The translations under genes were made by a program, and so were the position numbers. From assembly GCA_022376465.1 (NCBI GenBank), contig JACDTU010000015.1, positions 310,001 through 374,000 on the forward strand: a DNA stretch of 64,000 bases. The letters are read 5' to 3'. Position 1 is the first letter of the stretch; every line of letters begins with the position of its first letter. Source of the DNA: Cubamyces lactineus. Its lineage: Eukaryota > Basidiomycota > Agaricomycetes > Polyporales > Polyporaceae. This document shows positions 46,392-59,000 of this stretch, one piece after another. The notes below the pieces were generated by a model. It had not been told where the DNA came from and did no database searches. It was given only the letters and a program-made list of their open reading frames with translations.

Positions 46392-48400
46392 TGTCGGATC
46401 TTGGGTCTTGGGTCTTGGGTCTGGTGGAGGAGGGCGACGGGTCGAGAGAGAGTTGGAGGAGGGAAGAAGGGGCTTGCAGGGGCCGAGCGATCGATAGAAA
46501 GATGGGAGGATGGGAGGGGAGGGGGGCCTGATGCAGATGAGGGATGCTTTATGTGGTATGTCGGACTGTGCAGCGCTAGCAGCAGCTGAGCCAAGAGCGG
46601 GCGTGTTGTTCACCTCGGGAGATGGGAGATGTGGCGATGACTGGAATCCGTGCCGATCGGAGACGGTCCCGGGGTCTATTGTCACTGCCAGGCGCGACCG
46701 ATCGGGAGCCTGAAGCGTGAGCTGAGGGCGGCGGGCGTTGAACGTTGGACGTTGAGGAGGACAGAGACGGCGGCGAGGGAGGAGATCAGAGAAGGACCTG
46801 GACGAAAGCAGGTGCTATTATATACACCTGGCCCACGCGCAGGATGCCGAGAACGCGAAGGGGCAGGGACAGGAGAGAGTTGTGTCAAGACTCAAGACTC
46901 AGGACTCAACGGATCGGGGTTTACTTAGTACTGACTAGTCTCTCGCTAGCGCCCATGCTGCAGCTCACAAGATCGCAGGCACACACCAGTGACCAAACGC
47001 CGCACACGCTCGTGATTGTCGCTCTCTCCTCCATACTGTAACCCATAACGCTATGCTGGGCCGCGCCTGCCTCCCCAGGTCTCAAGTACCAGCCATGCAA
47101 TCATCGCACTGGCGCGTGCCGCGTGCCGCGTCTTGGCTGTCTCGCTGGGGGCGGCATTACGGACACTCTTGAATCTTCTGCTCTTCTTCAAGGCCGTCGT
47201 CCAATGTCCTGCCTCCGCCGCGAGCCCCGCCGGGCTCGGTACGACCACCCCGCTGCACAAGCGGCCTGGCGAGTGCTTCGCGCGCGAGGCGGGGGTGTGG
47301 GGGTGGAGCTGAATCCCCGGCGCGCGCGAGGCCGATGGCTGGCTAGCTTACACAATGCATGCGCGCGGGTCATATCGGGATTCGGGGTTCAGTGGATCAT
47401 CGGTGCGGTACGTACACTTACAAAGTTCCATGGGCGGATGAATCAGGATGATGCATGGTGCGTTATGAATTCGATGGCCTGGGGTTGTGGTGATTGTGGT
47501 GGCTGAAAGTCGCTGCTCAGTGCTGGAACGCAAGCTCGCGCGGGCGCAGCGCAATCTATCAGTATCAGCGTGTTATGTCCGACGCAGGACCCTAGGGCGG
47601 ATCGAGCTGTGGACTGTGGGCTGTGTGCTGTGGATGAGGCACGGTGCACGGTGCACGGATCTAGGGACGGGGGTTGTGCATGCAGCATATTGGGTGGCGC
47701 GCCGGCCGCGCGGCGCGAGCGACTCGTTTGTGACTTGTCAAGAGTCAAGAGTCGAGAGATGAGAGATGAGGGGAGGAGGTCAGCGATATCGACATCGATA
47801 TGCAGAAGCAGCAGATGCGTCGGGATCAGCTAAGATGGGCGACCCTGTCGCGCTGGCATCCCAAACCCCAGTACGCGAAGCGATGTTGTGTATGCACGGT
47901 CATCATGCGTCGTGTCGCTGCTGCCGCTGTCGATGGGCGGCGGTGCCCTTGCACCATCGATATCTCCGAGATCAAACTGGCACAGCTAGAGACCAGTGCC
48001 GCACAGTGCACTGAGCAAAGGACACTGCTCAAACAGTGCTGTGGTGACGCGACTGATCATTGCGGGCGAATCGCCCGACGCACACGAGAGTTCGTCCTGT
48101 CCGTCCTGTCCATCTGCGTCGTAATCAGCCACGCCTAGCATCGCGCGTCTAAGACGAGGGCCACACCCGACACGTCGATGTGCTAAGTAGCACAGCGTCT
48201 GACAGCGGCGACAATGAGATGCGGTTCGGAGAGCGCGGGTCTACCGTCACTTTGCGAGTACGTCTATGTCAATGACACCGGCGCGCTGTACCGCCTGTTC
48301 CGATGCATGATATGCGCCGACTGTCTCCCTCTTTGTAGGGCGTATTACAGGATTTCAGCTGCGTTGTTTGCGTTCGTCTTCGTCCCAATAGTGAGAAGCG
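46392..48400. other. Gene-poor DNA with short repeats
   Basis: About 2 kb with no supported gene. It contains three tandem cttgggt units at 46400-46420 directly upstream of the small frame at 46391, and a GC-rich stretch with repeated agatgagagatgag-type motifs near 47745-47775. Open frames lack domains. Confidence 0.4.
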
Positions 48401-49935
48401 TCAGAAATCTTCCAGGCGATACACATCGTACGCGACCTCCTCGTACGGATGGACCTGCGGCAACACACCAAGCGCGCGTCAACAACCAGCAGCTATCAGC
48501 TCATACCGCGCTCCGGAACTCATGGACGTGATGTCCACGTTCAGAGCTAGAGATAGAAGCGGAACTAGAATTACAGATCGTGGACGCAGAGAGATCTTCT
48601 GCGCTTTGCAGATTATTGCATTACGCATTGTGCAGCATCTCCGCGGTGATTTCAATGGCCACGCCCACGACCACGTACGCATCTCTGGCCCAACGCGTCT
48701 CCGAATCGGAGGACTGGAGTCAGGTAAGTGGCGGCGGTTACGACAACGCAAACGCGCGCGAGTCCGACCCCGATCGCACGCGCCCGACCCGGGCGGACGT
48801 ACCCACGTACCCACGCACCCATCCCCGCCTGCGCCCCTCTGCGCCCTCACATTTCGTAACGCACATACGCACTAACAGACGCACTCACCTCCTTGAGCTC
48901 GCGCAATACGCTCCTTACGTCCACGCCCTCGCCCACACCGGCATCCGCAGCATTCGTATCATTTGTAGGATTTGAAGATTTAGGAGCGCCGAGGACAAGC
49001 ACCTCGACGCGGTCCTCGTCGACGCGCTCGGGCTTGCCGATCTCGCCGATAGCGGGGTGCGCGCCTTCGAGGGGGACGAATTGGCCTGTTGGTGAATTGT
49101 GATGTGTGGGGTGCGGTCAGCGAGGTGCGCAGACAGGAAGGAGTTAGAGAGAGGTGAGATGGTAGGAAGATCGGCGGAGAGAATGGGTACGTAAGCATTG
49201 GATATTCCGATAGCGAGCGGAGGCGGGGAGGGACAGGGATGGAAGGAGAGGAGAAGGAGAGAGAAGGGAGGGAGGGAGGTGGAATTTCAAGTGGTGGCGG
49301 ATGATGTGCTGTAAGCGCAGTGCGCGGCGTGGGTGGATGTTAGAGACTGTACTACGGAGTGGTATGTGTGTGCAGGGTCGTGGTCGGAGGTGAGCTCGGA
49401 AGGAAGAGATGGATCCGGATTCTACGGTAGGCGGTTACTAGTCGCGATGGAGGAACAAGAGCGGCGCCTCGTGGATGGATGTAAGATGGGGTCGGACGTA
49501 TACGCGCGCTCTTCGTCCATCTGGAGCCTACAACTTGGATTCATATCTAGTGAGATATCGACATTCGGCCTGTATCACTGTCGAGTACCGATACCCACGC
49601 GCGAACGGCCCATAGGCATTCAATTGCCTGAACAGGGCCCAATGCATACAGACTCCATTCATGCCTGTATGCATTGAGACCCGCCTGAGCAAACGCAGCG
49701 AGCTGCTACCGAATCTATGGCTGTACTAGCAATGGTACTATAACTTCTAAGGTCTGGTAGATACAGCGACAATCGCGGACGCACCGGTGCCTGGGGTGAC
49801 GAACGCGCAGCCACCGTACGCGCCGATGCGCCCGACGTGGTTCGGGAAGCGCGTAAAGAGGTGCTTGAGGATGGCCTGCGTCGAGGTGCGCGGCGTGAAG
49901 AACACGAGCTTGTACTTTTGCACGGCGGCGGACAT
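48401..49935 (-). CDS. Small NIF3-like protein with long introns
   Basis: Single-domain relative of the NIF3/YqfO C-terminal (CutA1-like) fold, common as short proteins in fungi. Three exons: 49935-49785, 49085-48889, 48454-48401; 402 nt, 133 residues. Order: MSAAVQKYKLVFFTPRTSTQ, a strand-helix unit, IGAYGGCAFVTPGTGQFVPL (the Gly-rich family loop across intron 1), an insert PKSSNPTNDTNAADAGVGEG, LRELKEVHPYEEVAYDVY across intron 2, and the end RLEDF. HPYEEVAYDVYRLED is the family's most conserved block. The two introns are about 699 and 434 nt, ten times the usual length in this window. Biochemical role is not established for these proteins. Confidence 0.82.
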
Positions 49936-50059
49936 GGTGGTCGACGGAGGTCAAGCCTCTTTCCGGCCCCTGGGTTGGCGACTGAATTGGGTGAGCAGCG
50001 GACGCACCGAGGCCTACGAGTTTGCCATCATCCATGTGCGCCGTATTCAGGGGCATAAC

Positions 50060-50143
50060 GGTGCTATAGTGTAGTGGTTATCACTCGGGATTTTGATCTG
50101 ACTCAGTGTTCCCGAAACCCAGGTTCGAACCCTGGTAGCACCT
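50060..50143 (+). tRNA. tRNA-Gln (anticodon TTG) with 12-nt intron
   Basis: Acceptor stem GGTGCTA pairs with TAGCACC. The D arm is GTGTAGTGGTTATCAC; the anticodon stem CGGGA/TCCCG holds loop TTTTGAT once a 12-base intron (TCTGACTCAGTG) after position 37 is removed. The anticodon TTG reads CAA (glutamine). The T arm CCAGG-TTCGAAC-CCTGG contains the B box. Total 84 nt. It lies about 125 bp upstream of the NIF3-like gene on the other strand. Confidence 0.92.
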
Positions 50144-51403
50144 GGCTATTTTTGTCCCACTCATTGAGGTCCTGTAGTTGTAGTAGTCAGTTTGATTCGG
50201 ATTGTTCTGCCGCTTTCTCTCAAAGCATCCCGTTGTCGTGCAGTGCGCTGGTGACATGAAGCTTGAGATGTATATTTTGACGATGACAACTGTCGAATCC
50301 GACTTGAACTTGGAGCTTACTTCATGTGCGCTTAAGTGATCCTCACGTCTCTTCCTTTGCCACCACCACGGACCACCACAGTTTACTGGCGCGCTGCTGC
50401 TTTCCTCTCCATTCAACGCGCCCGGTCCATCAATCAACGAGGGATGAGGGCTTAGACAACAAAAGGTGCGTGTTGGTCATGTTCTCTCCTCAATGATGTC
50501 CAAGTAAAAGGGTCGACCCCGCCGCATACGCGCGAGCCTCCGCCTACTACCCATGACGCTCGAACCCCCGAAGTGTTCGATACCCGACGAGCCATCTCAC
50601 GAGACCGTCGCGGCTCGCCTTAAGGCCGAACCTACATTATCATCTATCTCTACACGATTGGGTCGCCGTCACCGGCGGCCCAGCGGCTCTCTAGTTGGTT
50701 TGCGCGCCGAGAGCCCAAAGGCGCGTGAACAAAGGCAGAGTCGACAGCCCGGCCCTTTCGCCCCTCTGTCGTTGCTTGTCCTTCATGGCGGGCGCGGTGG
50801 TGGTGGTGGAGGTGGCCGCAGACGTCCTGAAGCCAAGCCTGCGCGGAGCCCATCTAGTTTCTTCCTCTTTGAGGAGGGAGCTGGGGGAGTTCACTCTGCT
50901 GTAGGTGGTCTCAGATGTGGTAATAGCCTTAATTGGCGGACGTGAAAGTTGCCTGCTGCTGCTCGCTCCTCAGAGGGCCGGCGGCGGTGGGGCGCATGGC
51001 ATAAAGCGTCCGGGCTCAAGGACAATGCCCCGCGGCGTGTGGTTCTGTGCGTATAAGTGGCAGGAGCGAGTGTCGCCTTGGTTTGGGTGGGTGGGTGAGC
51101 GCGTTTGGCGGGGATATGAGATCATATGCGTACGGGCCTTGCCCGTCTGAGATTTTCTTTGTGTTTGGATTATGCTGTGTTCCCCAGATGACTGACTGAT
51201 TTGCCTTCTCTTACTATAGGTGAGGTATATTCGCATGTCACGAAGCCAAGACGTGTTGGTCGGTTGTACGCGTCGGGTGGTGTGGTGATTCCGTACGATC
51301 TTTAGTGCTACCTGGCGTTATCATGTGCAGTCCGTCTCATACAATGGAACTGACTTGTTGGCGACAGAATTTTGCATGATACCACTGTAGAAAATACCCC
51401 ACC
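50144..51403. other. Intergenic, no confident gene
   Basis: About 1.26 kb. An open frame from ATG 50553 (MTLEPPKCSIPDEPSHETVA, then a Gly-rich run) has a start-like context but no domain and no partner exon that I can join, so it is not called. The right part probably carries the J-protein promoter. Confidence 0.4.
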
Positions 51404-52915
51404 ATGGCACTTATCACCGTCCTACAGTACGCCGCATGGTTCTACCTGCCCAACCGTGCCACCCACTGGCTCCTTGGCTACCTCCACGTCGTATACGAGC
51501 GTGTCACTGGACGACCTCGCCCGGCAGCAGGCACGCCACAATATGTATTCCACTACCGCATGACGTACCTCTTCTGCGCCATCGTATACCTCCTCTTCGG
51601 TCTCTTCAAAGCCGCGACGACGGTCGAGCCGAACTACTACGAGCTGCTGGGGCTCGCACCAACGGCGGACGAGGGCATGGTCAAGGCGGCGTTCAGGCAG
51701 TTCGCGCGGAAGTACCATCCAGACAGGGTCGGCCCTCAGGGCGAGGCGTTCTTCATCGAAGTGCGAGACGCGTACGAGTCGTTGAAGTCCCCAACGAAGC
51801 GCTTTGCGTATGAGAGGTAAGCGCGAATACTTCACTGGGGACGCCCATGGGTGCATGCTAATGCTCTGCAGGTTCGGACCAGATGCGCTGAAGTGGAAGC
51901 AGTGTACGACGCCGCGCGATTGTCTCCACCATGGACTGCTGCAGGCTACGGGATTCTACCTCGTGTCCGTGTGCAGTCTGATATTCTTCTCCTTCCTAGG
52001 CTCCTCCAGCCCAGTCTCATTCGTAAGCAGCCCGCCTATCTCTCATTTGCTCCGTGCGGGCTGACAACAAGTATTGTGCTCAAGTGGAGGTACATCATGC
52101 TCGCGTTCACCGCCATCTACGAGCTGCTCTTCATCCTCAACTCCACCCCAGGCCCCGCCTCCGACTCCACCATTTCCTCCGTTCTGTTCACGGACCCCGC
52201 GACGGGCGCGCACACCAGCTTCCTCACGTACCTCTGGCCGCAGCGCGTCGCGTACCAGCACATCCTCTTTCTGCACAACCTCTGGGTGCTCGGCTGCTTC
52301 GCACTGTCGAACATCGTGCCGATCGTGTTCCCTGCGCCGTCTCCGGAGGTGCAGGAGATGCTCATTCTGAATGAGGCGAAGCAGATCGCGACGCTCTCCC
52401 AGATGCTCTCCCGCGAAAGTGAGTTACTCGCTCCACCTTCTCGCCTATACAACTCCATACTAACCCCTCCCTCTCCTGCAGCCCAAGCCTTCCTCAACAC
52501 GCTCTACCACTCCGTCCACGGCCCACGCACGCGTACGCCCGCCTCCCCCGGCACCTTCCCGTACCTCGGCCCGGTCCCGAACGGCACGGGATCCGCGCCC
52601 CCAGACGAGATCGTGCGGCTGCTCGCGCCCGAGCTCGAGCATCTCCTGCTGGAGGCGCAGATGCGCGACAACGGCCCGCTCCAGAGCGCGTGCGAGAACG
52701 CGGTGGAGAGGAGGCGCAGGAAGAAGGAGGCGGCGGGGAGGGTGGGGAGGAGCTCGGCAAGGGCGAATGGGGTGGAGGTGGCCGGCGTCGGTGCGAGAGT
52801 CGGTGCGGGGACGGGGTTGGCGGTACATGCAACGTGGCAGAATGGAGGTGATGTGATGGGGCTGCCGACGAGGAAAATTGGCTATGTGAGGGGAAGGTCA
52901 AGGTCGCTGGGCTGA
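51404..52915 (+). CDS. Membrane-bound J-domain (DnaJ/Hsp40) protein
   Basis: Co-chaperone that recruits and stimulates Hsp70 at a membrane, most likely the ER. Four exons: 51404-51816, 51872-52022, 52085-52418, 52482-52915; 1332 nt, 443 residues. A first membrane helix (RMTYLFCAIVYLLFGLFKAA) is followed by a J domain at about residues 76-140: NYYELLGLAPTADEGMVKAA, then FARKYHPDRVGPQGE with the essential HPD, and AYESLKSPTKRFAYERFG. Three further hydrophobic segments follow (TGFYLVSVCSLIFFSFLG; MLAFTAIYELLFIL; HILFLHNLWVLGCFALSN). The C-terminus is Gly/Arg/Val-rich and low complexity. Topology is inferred; the J domain should face the side with the partner Hsp70. Confidence 0.9.
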
Positions 52916-53255
52916 TATGTTTATCTCTTGGCGTGCTAGTAAGGCTGGTCATAGTATGTGTTCTGAGTCATGGTCTTCTACTGTAAAGCTCGCAACGACG
53001 CGTTGTACACTATCTCGAGGGATTTCCTTATATCGCACGACTTCTGTCGTCTTTGCCGAAATGTCAACTATCATATTCAGTCTCTACGTCGGCATTGAGC
53101 AATTCACAAGCTAGCAAATGTAATATCGTGAGGACTTTACGCTCGTGTGGACAGAAGTCGTGAAGGTAGCGTTAGTATTGGTGATCGGTGAAGTCGTATA
53201 CATAGCGTATAATAGTCATAAAATCCAGATCCTGTGCGAGCCGCCAATGCTCACC
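52916..53255. other. Convergent intergenic spacer
   Basis: About 340 bp between convergent stops of the J-protein and the HET-domain gene. AT-rich, consistent with two 3' UTRs; no gene. Confidence 0.5.
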
Positions 53256-55288
53256 TCAAAGCAGCATACGCATAAGAGGCCGAGCCAAAGTATGTAACTC
53301 TCTACCTTGCGACTGTAACATCCCAGCAGCCTTTCGGTACACCGATCCCCCTATCCGAACGTCGAGGAGGTGCGTGTTCCCGCCGGCGGTCGTGCGAGTG
53401 AACGTGAGCTGAACGTTCCGCTGCGCGTCTCCGAAGACTCTGCTGCCGTTTGTCCAACGGCTGATCGTCTCGGGGCCGCAGCCGCAGCCGTCTTGCACTG
53501 TGTGCCCTCGGTGGTTGACGCGCAGTCGCGGCCGGTACTTTGGCGGCACGATTGGAAGTGGGGTAGAAGACGGCGAGCTACCGCTCGGATACCCGATTGG
53601 TCTCTGTCCGGTTTGGCCATGGGTGATGAACGTCGCGGTAGCCCACGGCAGTCTCTGGCACGTCCCGACATGTATCCTGATAGACCCTTGTAGCGTCCGG
53701 TGCGTGAGCGTGAACGTCGCGATCGAGGCCTTCCCAGCGAGCTTGACCGCCTGCGAACGCGCCTCCGGGAGCTTCTTGTCCGGCTCGAACCCCTGCTTCG
53801 CAAGCTCGACCGCAAGCCATCGCGGAAACAAGAAGCGAAAGATCGTGTCGCTCTGCGTTCGCAAGGGCGGCGAACGCGAGGGCGGACGGTGGGAGATGTA
53901 GAGCCGCTGCCAATGCGCGACGATGCCGCTGCTGTTGAACGAGAGCGCGTGGCGCGCCCAGTCGACCTGCGAGAGGCGGTAGCGGAGGCGCATCCAGAGG
54001 TGCATGCCGCGGACGGTGATCCCGACGTGGTACCGCGGGTACTTGAGCCCGGTCTCGTTGTCAACGCGCCGGCGGAGGAGGAGCCCGACGAAGGAGCCGG
54101 TGGAGGCGTCCCTGCATGAGAGGACGGCAATCGCGAGCGTGGATTGGCCGGCGGAGCTCTCGATGACGAGCAGGCGTGCGCGGACGCCGTGGCTGGTGAC
54201 CATAAAGTCTGGGAGAGGGATCTTCCAGGGCTCTTTGCATTCGCGGCTGGCGGTGTGTTTCGAAGGCTGCTCATGAGTATGTGTGATTTAGAGGCGGCAG
54301 GAGATGGAAGGTGTCGACTCACCTTGGACGAATCCAACATGCATTTGGTTATACCAAGCGCCTTGACTGCGTTCTGCGCGGCTAAGTACATGGGGACAGG
54401 GTGCATGTTGCCAGAGTGAGCAAAGGCTGATGGTGAGGGCGCGAAGATGTGGCTGTCGTGGTGGTACTTGCTGTACGTCATTTGTTCGCGGAAGGGCGTC
54501 GTCCGGATTGGCAGCATGTTGCCCCACGCAAAGAGCGTCTGGTCAGACGTACGCTTCAAGATCTCCTCCTGGAGGCGGAGGAACGCCCTCCGCCCTTCGC
54601 CATAAATCGTCGCCATGTGGACATCGAATATACCCATCAAGCAGTACGCCTCGTCCTCGACCCGAGTCGTCTTCCGCGCGGACGCCCACCACATTCGGCG
54701 AGCGACGCTCACGTCACCGAGGTGGCGACGGAATGTCAGCACGTCCGCATCTACTCCTGTGATGTCCTCGAGGAGAGGCGCCATGCTAGCTTTGGTTCCG
54801 ATGCTGGACCAGTCCTGTGCAATGAAAATGAGACTCCGGGGAGCGATGAGTTCTTGCAGCGTCCATCCACGCGTAAACCATTTGCTCCTCCGGAATGCGG
54901 ACTCTCTCTTATGAGCAGTGCAGGTACTGGGCACATCATGCAGGTAGGCATAGCACACCTGTGCATGTGAGTACCATTGATACATCGAGTTGATCGCTTC
55001 GGAGAGCTCTGAGCTGCTTGACCGGTCGATACAGCAGGTGTCGATCCATAGCCAGTCATAACCGTGGGTCTCCGCAAGGATGCAGCATTCTCGTATCTTG
55101 TCCGATATGCGACTGCGAAGGAGATGCAGCTGATCGCATGCTGCGAGCTGGGACCTGAGCGACTGGAGCTCCTCGAAAGACTGTTCGCGATCCTGCCAGA
55201 CGTGCGATAGAATGGCGTAGCCTCCCTTGACGTCGTAAGGGCCGTTGAAAAATTGGAGTTCGGCCGTGCTCGTCCGAAGCAACCACAT
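53256..55288 (-). CDS. HET-domain (heterokaryon incompatibility) protein
   Basis: HET domains trigger self/non-self rejection and cell death in fungi. Two exons: 55288-54323 and 54269-53256; 1980 nt, 659 residues. The N-terminal half shows the HET pattern in order: GGYAILSHVWQDREQSFEEL (near residue 23), then YDWLWIDTCCIDRSSSSELS, EAINSMYQWYSHAQVCYAYL, and WFTRGWTLQELIAPRSLIF with the conserved WTLQEL. It is followed by RVEDEAYCLMGIFDVHMATI and YGEGRRAFLRLQEEI, typical of basidiomycete HET proteins. The C-terminal half is variable with no known domain. No WD40, ankyrin or NACHT domain is attached. Exon 2 starts after tactcatgag, which gives the only long frame. Confidence 0.93.
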
Positions 55289-56093
55289 CGAGGATTATGT
55301 TTCTGTGTGAAGCGCCTTGAGTTGTGAGTTTGAACGTACGCAAGATACGGCGGGAACTTACTGTGCAGTCACGTCAGGTCGGAAGCATAGCAATAGCACG
55401 CTCGGAATGAGCACTATTTTATGCCCGTGGTCGCGACAGCAGTCAACAGGCGGAGATTCCTGTCAACATCACTGGCAGTATTTGAGCTGATAGACGCGAG
55501 ACACGAGGCACGCAGTGCTTCGTAGTTGGGTGAATAAGGCAACTCAGCGAAGAGATGCCATATCGGATATAAAGTCACTAGAGAGAACAGAGTCACTCGT
55601 CAAATGGCATCTACAGTGGTTTGATGGCAGTAACAATTATTTCTGTTCGTTCGAAGCGTAGAGAACGACCCAACTTGAAGGAGCCTTGGATATTGGCCGG
55701 GAAAGATGCATATGAGCCAAGAACCCCTCCAGCGCTAGCTATCCTTGAGGGAGGGACCTCTGGGACCGCGATGGCCTGACCGCCCAGTTTAGAGTTGGCT
55801 CCAGACTGCAGCCATCATATTATATCCCTTGGTCCAAGTTGTAACACATTCCTGTCCTTACGAGGATTATGTGGTACCAGGGAGAGCCTCGCGATAGAAT
55901 GTGGACCTACGCTGGCACAGAAATCATGTGGTACATGGTGTGCTAGGAACACAATCATGGGCGTGACTCCGACGCCGTCGAATGTCAAACCAGGGATAGC
56001 GTGCATGTGCATACTTGCTTCTAGGGTATGGTAGTATGTACCACTACGGCCTCCGTCACCCTGGGAACTCCTCACGCTCAACATGAGCTGCAT
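55289..56093. other. Intergenic, no supported gene
   Basis: About 0.8 kb between the start of the HET gene and the stop of the next leftward gene. It should contain the HET promoter. No coding signal seen. Confidence 0.45.
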
Positions 56094-59000
56094 TCATTCG
56101 CGCTTGCTCCTCGAAGTGCTATAGAAATTCTAAGTGAGCCATCGCCAATTGTATGTAGCAGATGGATTGCGATAGTTAGTACCTCACGTGTAGCTGGGTC
56201 AAGTCGCTCCCAGTATGATGTAAACTCCTCATCGGTCACAGTGGCGAACCCATGTGTTGCCCTGTAAGCCATCAAACACAGGTTTCTGCAAGACCGCAAA
56301 CTAGTAAGCATCTCTGCAGCTGTAATGATCCCACCAACTTACCTCCCCGTCCGTTCACCTAAGGAATCAAGGCGGCTCGACTGCTTCCCACGATGCACCT
56401 TCTCTGACGAGGCGTTCGTCTGGGATAGTCTTGCACGCGGAAGAGTCTGTACGCCGAAACGTTCCGGGGAACGTTGGGACGCGTGCACCGCCTGCGTTCC
56501 GCGCGGCGGATGCGGCAGGCTTAGCTCTGAGGGATCAGGCGACTGCCCGGTTGGGAAGCAGATTGGGGGGATATCTCTAGAGCGAGAAGGTCCAGCAATA
56601 CTGGAGGTCGCCGACACTGTGCTGGGCGGAGGAGCTGTAGCAGCTGACATGGTAGAGATCGTGGTGCGCTTGGCAGCAGACCCAGAGCGCCCACCCGTCC
56701 GAGTCTGGCGTTGGTGCACCAGCGACGAAGAACGGGATGCGGCCCGAACCGGTTGGCCATCCTGTCCATCCTGGCGGGCCACCTTCGATGGGCGAGGGTC
56801 TTCGATGTCTCCCGATGATGTTGGTGCCGTCCTCTTGCTCCCTGCACTAATCGTAGGCTGGATGGGGCTCTCCAAGGCACGCGTCGGCGCGTGCCGCATC
56901 AACCTACTGCGTTCCTTCGCGATATGGTCGTGACGATTCGTCTTTTGTAGCTGCGATCTTTGCAGGAATGGACGCCAGAAATGATGTACGTGCTCTACCG
57001 TCCACTTTCCTCTTCGGTCCTGTGGTGTCTCTGACGTTGGATGGAGGTAGTCGTAGATTGTATCTATCCACTCCTTGAAGTGCGAACATCCCCACGTTAC
57101 CACCTCGGTGAACACCCTCGTCTCCTTATTCGCACGCTTCCCCTTCCCTCCAGAATATCCTCCAGAGAAGACCTCGGAGCTTTCGTCGAACATACCGTTT
57201 AACCATTTTACGAGTGTGTCGTACGGCATGTTGTGTTCTATTCGCAGTGCTCCACAATAGAGGACGGTGTATAGGATCGACTCCAAGTCGTCCGAAAACT
57301 CGTGAAGCTTAGTCGAGGGTCGACGCATAGACAACAAACTTTCGGAGGCGAACTGCCATTGAAGCTGATGCATTTTATCTATGAGTACTCACGACACCGA
57401 ATCAGTGTATGAGAAGACGCACAGATGGCATGTAAGCGGTGGATTTGTGTTGTGGTCCGCCAATGATACAGGAATGGTCCCAATCGACCAGATATCCTTT
57501 GCGAGAGGAGAAGTTCAAAGGCGTTGTGGCGTCGGGCGCATTGAAGAGGACGATATTTCCAGGATGTATATCGCGGTGGAGACGGTTCGCGAGTTTGTAT
57601 GCGCCTTGGTACGCTGCCAGATCTTAGATTAGCACAACGTGCGACTCGGCGAAGTGGGTTCGATGCAGTACCTTGAAACGCATCATATGCCCCGTGCAGG
57701 AGCTCGTACGTTCCGCAGAGATGGAGGAGGTCGAAGCCAACGACATCTAGCACCAACCGATAATGTGTACGCGGATGGACATGTTGTCGAATAACGGATG
57801 GTCGGCACACCCAATTGGTATTCAAGAAGTTGCCAGTGACCGTCTGTTGTTTTGCTATATACATAGACTATGTTAGGATTCCGTCGAACGGAATGCACCA
57901 CGATACATACATTGTACGCCTGTATGCACAACGTCAAAGACGTCGCCATGGAACGAAGGCAAAGGTACGTTTGGCACTTTCTTTGCACTCAAGTCGCGCA
58001 AGATATCTCCTTCGATCTCCGCACCAGCGGATTCGAGCCGCCACGTATCCTTGAGGAAGCAGATGCGACCTCGCGCTGCGCTCTGTGCTTCTGTTGCCGC
58101 CGATTCCACTTCCACTTCCACTGCCCAGTATGCTCGCGTTCCGCTGGCAGCGACAGACCGAGGGAATGTTACTGGACGAGAGACCAGAAATCGCCGCGTA
58201 CGAGCAGAGCCGTCTGTGGGAGGGATCTGCACGGCTGTGACATAGCCATTCAAGTAGTGAACCTCAAGGCATTTGCTGAGAGTGCGAGGACGAGAGACGT
58301 CGACCTGTGTTTTGATGTGCGCTGTCACCGTGTCGAGGAAAAGCCTCTCCTCTACGTCGGTGGCAGGAACGACAGTGAGGTCGTATCCACGCGCTTCGTC
58401 GGTGATGCTACCAAAGCGCCAGTAGAATTCACAGAGCAACTGGGGTTGAGTAACGTAGTTGAAAGCTCTAGTGACGATGGCGCCTGAACGGTCCCATCGT
58501 ATCAAACGAGCGGTATGCCCACTAATGGACACCGACAGGCAAAAACAGCGATGCTGCCGTGCAAAGATCTCGACCACGTACGCGACATTCTGCCCGAGGT
58601 CGTGCACAATGCCCTCGTACGTGGTCGACAGTGTGTTTTGACTTCCTTGTCGCCCGAGAACCAATCGGTGAGTGTTCCTGTCTGCATCGTCCGGAGGGTC
58701 GCTGTAGTGATCAGATGAATCTTTGGCCTTGATTTCGATGAAGGTAGCCGCAAACCCCATGTCTGCTGTAGAGCGGTAGTCGGTTCGCTGAAGGTCGGCC
58801 TCCGTCAGATGCTCGATCGCATAACATAAGATGTCTGGCTTCACAGCCCCAACTTTACCACCACTCATGTCTGGATTGTCAGCAGTGATCCTGAAGGTAA
58901 AGTTAGGGCACCGTGCTTGGCGCTTTGTATGAGGATCCGGGTTCAATGCTTCGACCTGCTCAGGATTTAGGTCGTGTATGGTAAGCCGGAGCGGGCGTGC

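Noticed and set aside
50553..50945. 130-codon frame with a start-like context
   Set aside because: Ends in Gly-rich low complexity with no recognisable family and no joinable exon.
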